Shown here one piece after another: positions 1 to 5,412 of a DNA stretch of 26,890 bases; position 1 is the stretch's first letter; each line of letters begins with the position of its first letter. The stretch comes from a virus. The stretch is taken from IMG/VR virus record IMGVR_UViG_3300048536_000802, positions 1-26,890 of that record, one strand, 5' to 3'. The translations under genes and the position numbers were made by a program. Below the pieces are notes generated by a model, which did not search any database, was not told the origin of the DNA, and worked only from the letters and a program-made list of their open reading frames with translations.

Positions 1-792
1 GAAAAAAGAAATCAGATTTTAAACGACTTGTCGGTTGCATTAGGTACAAAAGTTTTTTATGACTTAGAAGAAAAGAGTATTTCTGATATTGTTTTGTCTG
101 ATCTTGGATCATGCAAGAAAATAGAAACAACTAATGACTCTACACTTTTCGTGGAATGCTCTTCTACAAAAGAAGTTGAAGACATATCATTAGAAGTTCA
201 AAAAATGTTAGATGATAAGTCAATTTCAAAAGAAGAAGAAGTTTTCTATAAGCAACGTCTTATTATTAATAAAGGTGTTGTTGCTGTCCTTTCTATTGGC
301 GCACATACTGAGTCAGAGCTTTTAGAGCTTGTCGACAGAATAGATGATGCTCTACATGCAACTAAAGCTGCAATGGAAAGTGGTTTTTTGCCAGGTGGAG
401 GAATTGCTTTGGCAAGAGCAGGTATAAATCTTCTAGCAGCAACAAGAGAAAGCGAAGAATCTTTGCTTTCGAAAACTGCAACTAAAATAGTTTCTGATGC
501 TTGTATCTCTCCTCTTAGAAAAATCTTGTCTAATGCAGATATGTCAACAGATTATATCATAGAAATGATCAAAAACAATCCTGATTGGACTTATGGTTAT
601 GACGTAAGATCTGAGACATATGTTAATATGATTGATATGGGTATTATTGACCCACAAAAAGTAACATCAACTGCAATTAAGAATGCAGTGAGCGTTTGCA
701 ATTCACTATTATCAGTTGGATGTGTAGTACTTAACATGGAAAACTATAATCAAGGAGTTCAGCTAGTACAGCTATCTGATGATATGTATTAA
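1..792 (+). CDS. groEL: Phage-encoded GroEL-type chaperonin, 5'-truncated by the window
   Basis: The reading frame is open from base 1, so this is the C-terminal part (about 263 residues) of a group I chaperonin, a ring-forming ATP-driven protein-folding machine in the cytoplasm. The visible part aligns with E. coli GroEL from about residue 284 to the end. It includes the stretch RIDDALHATKAAMESG, which carries the Asp equivalent to D398 needed for ATP hydrolysis, then the glycine turn PGGG and the late block with NMIDMGIIDPQKVT. The apical-domain part reads QRLIINKGVVAVLSIGA. The protein ends in QLSDDMY and lacks the Gly-Gly-Met tail usual in bacterial GroEL. A GroES partner is not in the window. 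Phage chaperonins of this type are known from several large phages. A TTG at 28 is only an internal codon, not the real start. Family assignment is secure; whether it works alone or with host GroES cannot be seen. Confidence 0.93.
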   Translation, partial: EKRNQILNDLSVALGTKVFYDLEEKSISDIVLSDLGSCKKIETTNDSTLFVECSSTKEVEDISLEVQKMLDDKSISKEEEVFYKQRLIINKGVVAVLSIGAHTESELLELVDRIDDALHATKAAMESGFLPGGGIALARAGINLLAATRESEESLLSKTATKIVSDACISPLRKILSNADMSTDYIIEMIKNNPDWTYGYDVRSETYVNMIDMGIIDPQKVTSTAIKNAVSVCNSLLSVGCVVLNMENYNQGVQLVQLSDDMY

Positions 793-814
793 TATAATCT
801 AAGAAAGGATTGTT

Positions 815-985
815 ATGTACAAAGATCTGATTAGTGATGTTTTAATATACGAAAAAATTAAAATTGAAAACGAAAAAGAGTACTTGCCGTTACACTTAGA
901 AATACCTGTTTATGAGAAAGAATATAAAGTCGAAAAGAAAGAAGAGGTAAAAGAACCTCGGCGTGTAATAATAATTGATTTGTAA
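815..985 (+). CDS. Small unknown protein between groEL and sigma gene (56 aa)
   Basis: An ATG-started frame of 56 codons begins 22 bases after the groEL stop and is preceded by AAGAAAGGA, a good ribosome binding site. The product begins MYKDLISDVLIYEKIK, is rich in Lys and Glu, and ends in a basic-hydrophobic tail (PRRVIIIDL). I do not recognise a family. Its spacing suggests co-transcription with groEL. It is the only frame that explains the gap between groEL and the sigma gene. It is too short for codon statistics, so the call rests on the start signal and spacing. Confidence 0.6.
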   Translation: MYKDLISDVLIYEKIKIENEKEYLPLHLEIPVYEKEYKVEKKEEVKEPRRVIIIDL

Positions 986-994
986 TATTATAAT
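963..994 (+). promoter_or_regulatory. Weak promoter candidate ahead of sigma gene
   Basis: GTGTAA at 963-968 and TATAAT at 989-994 resemble the promoter class seen repeatedly between 15.3 and 23.4 kb. The spacer here is 20 bp rather than 17-18, and the left half lies inside the preceding small gene. An AAAAAAGGAAATTAA ribosome binding stretch and the sigma-gene ATG follow directly. This is an inference with low weight. Confidence 0.3.
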
Positions 995-1009
995 AAAAAA
1001 GGAAATTAA

Positions 1010-1762
1010 ATGGGAATTATTGACAAAACATATTCAGAAGTTATTAAAAACAATCCACTCCTAACTAAACAACAAGAAATTGTCTTGTCAAGAGAAGCTA
1101 GAAAAGGTGATCTTAAAGCAAGAAAAAAGCTAATAGAATCAAACTATAGATTAGTACTATCAATTGCAAAGAAATATCACAGGACTGATATAAACTTTGA
1201 TGACTTGTTACAAGAGAGTAACATTGGTTTGTTAAAAGCTGTCGACAGGTTTGATCCAGAGTTAGGCTTTAAATTTAGTACTTATGCATGTTGGTGGATT
1301 AAACAGGCAGCATTACAGTACATTAACGAGCATAGTACAAATATAAAAGTACCTACACACTCTAGACTTTTAAATGCTAAAATTAAAAACAAGATCAAAG
1401 AAATTGAAGATAGAGAAGGTAATAGGCCGACTCTAGAAAGAATTTCTCAAGAGCTAGAAGAAAACGTTAGTAAGATAAAGTATACAATGAAGTCAAACAA
1501 ATATATCGCTTCTATCGATGCAAGTCGTGATGAAGATGGTAATACTTTGGCATCAAAAATTGCTGATACTTCTGATTTTGTTAATCCTGAAGCGTCCTTA
1601 GAAAAGAAAGAGCTTAAGCGTATTATTAGAGAAAGTTTAAATCTTTTAACTGCTAAAGAAGAAAAAATAATAAGGCTTAGATTCGGTATTACTGAAGAAG
1701 AATATGATAATAACAAGTTTGCGTTAACAGAAGAGATGAAGGTTTACCTTAATGAAAAATAA
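1010..1762 (+). CDS. Sigma-70-family RNA polymerase sigma factor lacking region 4.2
   Basis: A 250-residue sigma factor that should redirect host RNA polymerase to phage promoters. Region 1.2 starts near residue 5. Region 2 is very clear: core-binding block around residues 40-80, with DDLLQESNIGLLKAVDRFD, then the -10 recognition and melting block FKFSTYACWWIKQA (about 88-100). Region 3 follows (VPTHSRLL, about 114-121, onward), and region 4.1 is the block around residues 207-227 ending IIRLRFGI. At this point a normal sigma would run into the region 4.2 helix-turn-helix that reads the -35 box. Here the frame instead continues for about 23 unrelated residues and stops. The next gene, in the +1 frame and overlapping by 11 nt, looks like the missing helix-turn-helix. 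The start ATG has a good upstream AAGGAAATT site. Family assignment is firm; the reason for the split (true split gene, programmed frameshift or sequencing indel) is open. Confidence 0.93.
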   Translation: MGIIDKTYSEVIKNNPLLTKQQEIVLSREARKGDLKARKKLIESNYRLVLSIAKKYHRTDINFDDLLQESNIGLLKAVDRFDPELGFKFSTYACWWIKQAALQYINEHSTNIKVPTHSRLLNAKIKNKIKEIEDREGNRPTLERISQELEENVSKIKYTMKSNKYIASIDASRDEDGNTLASKIADTSDFVNPEASLEKKELKRIIRESLNLLTAKEEKIIRLRFGITEEEYDNNKFALTEEMKVYLNEK

Positions 1763-2012
1763 AAAATATGTAACTGTTTCAAAGAGTAGTGGTTTAGGTT
1801 TGTATGATGTTGCAAAAAAAATGTCTTGTGACGGTGATAAAATGAATCACTCAACTGTAAGAAATATTATAAATCGGTCGTTTTTTAAGTTGGCAAAAAA
1901 TATTAGTGACAGTTATAGTTTAAATTACGATTCAAAAAAGATTGAAGACATATCAAGATCACCTGAGTTTCAAGAATCAATTGTTGATTTATTAAGAGAG
2001 AAAGACGTATGA
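1752..2012 (+). CDS. Region 4.2-like helix-turn-helix protein, probable second half of split sigma factor
   Basis: An 86-residue product whose ATG lies inside the end of the sigma gene (11-nt overlap, +1 frame). Residues about 16-48 read LYDVAKKM, a short loop, then NHSTVRNIINRSFFKLAKNI. This matches the layout of sigma region 4.2 (TLEEVGK, turn, VTRERIRQIEAKALRKL in sigma-70): first helix, turn, DNA-reading helix ending in a Lys/Leu-rich tail. The upstream gene stops just before this domain would be expected. I therefore infer that the -35/flap-binding part is made either as a separate chain by re-initiation at the overlap or as a fusion by +1 frameshifting on the run GAAAAATAAAAAAT at the sigma stop codon. 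In T4 the flap-binding role is also on a separate protein (gp33), an analogy only. It could alternatively be an independent small regulator. Confidence 0.65.
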   Translation: MKNKKYVTVSKSSGLGLYDVAKKMSCDGDKMNHSTVRNIINRSFFKLAKNISDSYSLNYDSKKIEDISRSPEFQESIVDLLREKDV

Positions 2013-2281
2013 AAGACGAGTATTTAATATCTTATGATATTTTTTGTAATAGAAAAAAATTCAATCTAGAAAATTGGATTTCTGTCAATAAAGAAAAGTC
2101 ATATCAAGACTTTTATCAAATGTTGGTTTCTTTAAAAATACATCCTCCAAGTGAGGATTTTTTTGTCTCTGTTAAGAGTAAAGTTGAATCTTTAGAAGAT
2201 ACCAAAAAGGAAGTTAACAAGAAAACAGAGGCTAAGAAAAACAAACCCAGGAAAAAGAAAGATGAAAAAAATAGTATTTAA
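2009..2281 (+). CDS. Small unknown protein with lysine-rich tail (90 aa)
   Basis: This frame starts in an ATGA overlap with the end of the region 4.2-like gene, so the two are almost certainly translationally coupled. Residues 1-60 look globular, with aromatic residues (YDIFCNRKKFNLENWI and QDFYQMLVSLKIHPPSEDFF). The last 30 residues are almost all Lys, Glu, Asn and Thr and are probably disordered or nucleic-acid binding. I do not recognise a family. Its place right behind the split sigma gene makes a transcription role, for example a co-activator of late transcription, a reasonable but unproven guess. Confidence 0.7.
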   Translation: MKDEYLISYDIFCNRKKFNLENWISVNKEKSYQDFYQMLVSLKIHPPSEDFFVSVKSKVESLEDTKKEVNKKTEAKKNKPRKKKDEKNSI

Positions 2282-2462
2282 TGAACTATTTCCTTATGAA
2301 ATGGTAAGAGATTATTTCTTTCCAAAAGAAAGAAAAGTAGAAGAAGTATATAAAACAAGCTTAAAAAAAGATACTTACGAAGAAAGCAATAGCGAAAAAT
2401 CAAATAAGAATTGCACACACTATTATAGTAAAAAAAGAAAAGACTATATTGACTTTAAATAA
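2262..2462 (+). CDS. Small unknown charged protein (66 aa)
   Basis: The ATG at 2262 lies 20 nt inside the previous gene and has an AGGA site 9 bases upstream, a typical phage overlap. The product begins MKKIVFNELFPYEMVRDYFF and then becomes rich in Lys, Glu, Ser and Tyr. No domain is recognised. It closes the run of four overlapping genes that starts with the sigma factor. Confidence 0.6.
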   Translation: MKKIVFNELFPYEMVRDYFFPKERKVEEVYKTSLKKDTYEESNSEKSNKNCTHYYSKKRKDYIDFK

Positions 2463-2503
2463 AGTTTAATCTTGATTTCAAAAAGAAAACTAGGTATTAT
2501 ACA

Positions 2504-4246
2504 ATGAATTTTTCATTAATTAAAAGAACAATAAAACAAACATTATATTGCATTTTTCTAATCAGCACCTTTTCTTGCGCTGAATCTGTTCCTGACCCTC
2601 ATGACAATATTATTATTTCAAAAAGCTTTACAGCAGGAGAAAAGATAATATTTGAGTCAGATGAAAAAACTATTAAAAGTGTGAGTCTAGTTGATAGAGA
2701 TAATAAGTTTGTATATGAAAAATACCCAGTTTATAAAGAAAACAATGTTTTTACTATAAATAGATTTTTAAATCAAAAAGTACCTTTTCACAAAAGTTAT
2801 AGCTTGTTAATAGAGAAAAGCAATAATAGAAGTTCCATTGTGGATATTGAAATTGAAAAGTCTATCATCATTAAAAGTCTTTGTAACAAAGAAGACTGTG
2901 CAACTTTAACAGGAAATATCATAGGTGGTATTGATGCTTATTTAGAGATAGAAACTTTTAAAGTATCAACTAGTAAGATTACTTATAACGTTTTTTCTCC
3001 GTATGAAAGCTTAGAGAATATTCATGATTTTTCTTCTCCAGTTGGTCTTGATTATTTTTCCTTTAATCTTCAAAGTCCACCTGAAGGTGTAAATTATTAT
3101 ATCGCACTTTTATCAATTCGTATTGTTAATGACAATGAAACTATTGAAAATAAACTGCCGATTAAAGTAGTTAGACCAATTGAAATAAAACATTTTGGTA
3201 AACATGAACTAGCTGAAGTTTATGACCCTGTGCCTGTCTCTGGTTGCATACCAGGTTCTATTGGAAGCAGCGTACAATATTCTGAATCAGAGTCTGAAAC
3301 TAGACAAAACAGCGTTGCAGTAACCATTAATAAAAACTGGAACAATAGTTTTTCTAACAATACATCACTGCAGACTACAGAAGGAATTAGTTTAGGCGAG
3401 ACACAGACTACAGTTAACTCTTCATCATTAGCATCATCAGAAACTCAGTCAGAATCATTCACGAATACAGACAGTAATAGCGAAAGCAATAACTTGTCAT
3501 TTAATACTAGCGACGGAGAAATGTGGTCATGGTCATTAGATGAAAGTAATAGTCAAACAAATTCAGATTCTGAGTCTTCATCAACAAATTTAGGTGTTAA
3601 TGGATCTTCAACAGTAGGCGTAAGTGGTGAAGGATCTTTACCTTTTTTAGCAAAGGCTAGCGGTAAAGTAGAAGTAACAGCAGGTGTGTCAAGTAACTGG
3701 GGAAGTAGCAATACGTCAACTGACTCTGAAACTAGTGGTACTAATAGAGGTTATTCAACTAGCGGTAGCTCACAAAACGGAAAAACTTTTGGAAGTGCAC
3801 AGAATGACACCAGAAGTCAGTCTTTAAGTGGCACCTATGTTTTATCAAATAGTTCATCAAGCACAATAACAGAATCATCTGCACTATCTTCAGGAAGAGT
3901 CTGGAACATGTCTGAGAGTTTGAGTAGCGGAAAAACAGTTTCTGAAGGAAATAGCGAAAGTATTTCTCAGACTATTGTTACTTCTAATAGTAGCACAACA
4001 ACATTCAGCTATAGTGGTTATATTCCAAGAGGAAGATTTGGTGTGTTTTTTAGGCAAACAAGCAGATATGTTAAGTTAAGCGAAATAATTAACTACGACT
4101 TGAGCGGATATCCAAATCACGCTGGGATTATAATGATGAATACTTGGGCATGGGCACCAGAGCTTTCTATTAGTGAAAGCTGTAGTGGTGCGTTGGATAC
4201 AAGTCTCCCTACAGCATCATGCTTTATACAACCTTGTGAAAACTAA
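2504..4246 (+). CDS. Serine-rich secreted protein or lipoprotein, possible beta-structured surface or pore-type protein (580 aa)
   Basis: The N-terminus has two Lys/Arg-containing turns and a hydrophobic run followed by Cys25 (CIFLISTFSCAES), so it is probably exported; TFSC is a loose rather than classic lipobox. Residues about 40-240 look like beta-sandwich modules with a Cys pair (LCNKEDC). From about residue 246 (SGCIPGSIGSS) to about 500 more than a quarter of residues are Ser, with Thr, Asn and Gly, in alternating polar/nonpolar stretches such as WNNSFSNNTSLQ and MWSWSLDESNSQ, plus a less polar Gly/Ala segment (SGEGSLPFLAKASGKVEVTAG). The last 80 residues turn ordinary again (GYIPRGRFGVFFRQTSRY) and hold three Cys. 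Such patterns occur in amphipathic beta-hairpins of aerolysin-type pore formers and in surface adhesins, but no family is recognised. A weak TTGATT-17-TATTAT sits just upstream. The gene stands alone between small genes and may be a host-modifying (moron-like) gene. Confidence 0.85.
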   Translation: MNFSLIKRTIKQTLYCIFLISTFSCAESVPDPHDNIIISKSFTAGEKIIFESDEKTIKSVSLVDRDNKFVYEKYPVYKENNVFTINRFLNQKVPFHKSYSLLIEKSNNRSSIVDIEIEKSIIIKSLCNKEDCATLTGNIIGGIDAYLEIETFKVSTSKITYNVFSPYESLENIHDFSSPVGLDYFSFNLQSPPEGVNYYIALLSIRIVNDNETIENKLPIKVVRPIEIKHFGKHELAEVYDPVPVSGCIPGSIGSSVQYSESESETRQNSVAVTINKNWNNSFSNNTSLQTTEGISLGETQTTVNSSSLASSETQSESFTNTDSNSESNNLSFNTSDGEMWSWSLDESNSQTNSDSESSSTNLGVNGSSTVGVSGEGSLPFLAKASGKVEVTAGVSSNWGSSNTSTDSETSGTNRGYSTSGSSQNGKTFGSAQNDTRSQSLSGTYVLSNSSSSTITESSALSSGRVWNMSESLSSGKTVSEGNSESISQTIVTSNSSTTTFSYSGYIPRGRFGVFFRQTSRYVKLSEIINYDLSGYPNHAGIIMMNTWAWAPELSISESCSGALDTSLPTASCFIQPCEN

Positions 4247-4261
4247 CTAAAGGAAAACAAT

Positions 4262-4546
4262 ATGAATGGTAGAAATCTAGACTACGGAAAAACAAAATCA
4301 GACTCAAAAGAAGGTCAAATGGCAAAAACAACGCTTTTGTCAATGGCAAGAGACATGTATAATCTTTATACGTTATTAAACGATCAAGATGATCTACCAC
4401 AATGGTGTCATTATAAACTAGCAAAAAGTAGCGCAGATCTTTCAACAGTAACTGATTACTTGACTTCAAAAGTAACAAAAATATGCTTGGATCAAAACAT
4501 CAGAGCAGAAGACTTAAAGAATATCATAAGAAAATCAATGAGCTAG
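4262..4546 (+). CDS. Small conserved-looking phage protein, unknown function (94 aa)
   Basis: The ATG follows an AAAGGAAAAC ribosome binding site. The product is mostly helical, with blocks KSDSKEGQMAKTTLLSMARD, LYTLLNDQDDLPQWCHYKLA and SADLSTVTDYLTSKV. The pattern of a Lys/Ser/Asp-Ser-Lys-Glu-Gly opening followed by a 'D..LPQW...KLA....L..V..YL' helix pair is one I associate with short virion-related proteins of marine T4-like phages, but I cannot confirm this here. It is the first gene of a three-gene run with the 82-residue protein and the nucleotidyltransferase. Confidence 0.75.
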   Translation: MNGRNLDYGKTKSDSKEGQMAKTTLLSMARDMYNLYTLLNDQDDLPQWCHYKLAKSSADLSTVTDYLTSKVTKICLDQNIRAEDLKNIIRKSMS

Positions 4547-4549
4547 ATA

Positions 4550-4798
4550 ATGTTGCACGAATCAAGAAGTCATAAATATAAAAAAAACTCAAACAAAGAT
4601 TTTAATTTAGTACTAGAAAAAGTATTATTAACTCTTTTAAAAGAAGAAAATTTTGCAGGAAGTCATCCTGAAGAGTCTTATGTTTACGGTTGGCCAGAAT
4701 TTGACGAAAAAGAATTTGATAAAGACGGCATGACAACTTGGCATGAAGATAGAGAATGGACAAAACAATATTATAAATCAATGGGAATGTTAAAATGA
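4550..4798 (+). CDS. Small unknown protein (82 aa)
   Basis: It begins three bases after the previous stop and ends in an ATGA overlap with the nucleotidyltransferase gene, so it is co-translated with both. The N-terminal half is basic and helical (LVLEKVLLTLLKEE). The C-terminal half holds acidic and aromatic residues (HPEESYVYGWPEFDEKEF, then TTWHEDREWTKQYYKSMGM). Family is not recognised. The ribosome binding site is weak, which fits translational coupling. Confidence 0.7.
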   Translation: MLHESRSHKYKKNSNKDFNLVLEKVLLTLLKEENFAGSHPEESYVYGWPEFDEKEFDKDGMTTWHEDREWTKQYYKSMGMLK

Positions 4799-5412
4799 AA
4801 AGCAATTTTTTACTAGAAAACTGGAGAGCTTTTATAAATGAAGAAGTTGATGAATATTATACACAAAGTCAATACGATATAGGCCTTGTACCAATATCAG
4901 CTAAGCCTTTTCATGAAGGTCATATGTCTTTAATAAGAAAAGCAAGCGACGAGTGCAAGAAAGTTATTGTTTATGTTTCTACTTCTGATCGTAAACGTAA
5001 GGGAGAAATAACTATATTTGGCGAAGATATGCTGATTATATGGGAAAACATTCTCTCTAAGTACCTTCCAAGTAACGTTTCTTGTGTATACGGTGGTTCA
5101 CCTGTAGGTAATGTATATAAAAAACTCGAAGAGGCTGCTGTAGTTAGTGATGAAACAACTTACGCAATATACACAGGTGAGGAAGACGCAGGAAGATATT
5201 CTTCTAAATACTACGCAGAAATTATTGATCGTGTCTCATTAAGAACTTTAGCAAGAGGCGAAGACACTATGCCAATAAGCGGAACTCTTATGCGATCTTA
5301 TTTGTCTAATGGTTCAGAATATAAGTTTATGTTTCTAGACGGTTTACCAAGAGAGATAACAGATGCAGATAAAGAAGAAATATTCAATATTCTATTTAGT
5401 AAACTAAATTAA
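4795..5412 (+). CDS. HxGH-type nucleotidyltransferase with capsid-targeting-like N-terminus
   Basis: This 205-residue protein belongs to the cytidylyltransferase-like (HIGH superfamily) nucleotidyltransferases, which join a nucleotide to a phosphate-bearing partner. The HxGH motif is KPFHEGHMSLI (about residues 38-48) and the second motif ISGTLMRSYL corresponds to the family's ISxTxxR. Between them is the Rossmann core with VIVYVSTSDRKRKGEI. The substrate cannot be told; NadM/NadR-like or glycerol-phosphate-type activities are possible. The N-terminus, MKSNFLLENWRAFINEEV, has two Leu/Ile-X-Glu sites (LLE, INE) before the enzyme domain and matches the tag shared by the - strand virion genes, so the enzyme may be packaged in the head. 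Its 3' end overlaps the convergent 892-residue gene by 17 bp. Confidence 0.85.
   Translation: MKSNFLLENWRAFINEEVDEYYTQSQYDIGLVPISAKPFHEGHMSLIRKASDECKKVIVYVSTSDRKRKGEITIFGEDMLIIWENILSKYLPSNVSCVYGGSPVGNVYKKLEEAAVVSDETTYAIYTGEEDAGRYSSKYYAEIIDRVSLRTLARGEDTMPISGTLMRSYLSNGSEYKFMFLDGLPREITDADKEEIFNILFSKLN

Noticed and set aside
1447-1716. Antisense open frame of 89 residues inside the sigma gene.
   Set aside because: It is Ser/Phe/Leu-rich with no start signal and is covered by a clearly conserved sigma protein on the other strand.
2009-2281. The 90-residue gene as a T4 gp33 homologue.
   Set aside because: The location after the sigma gene is suggestive and one helix looks loosely similar, but there is no alignable motif, so I left it as unknown. 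A profile search with gp33 families would decide.
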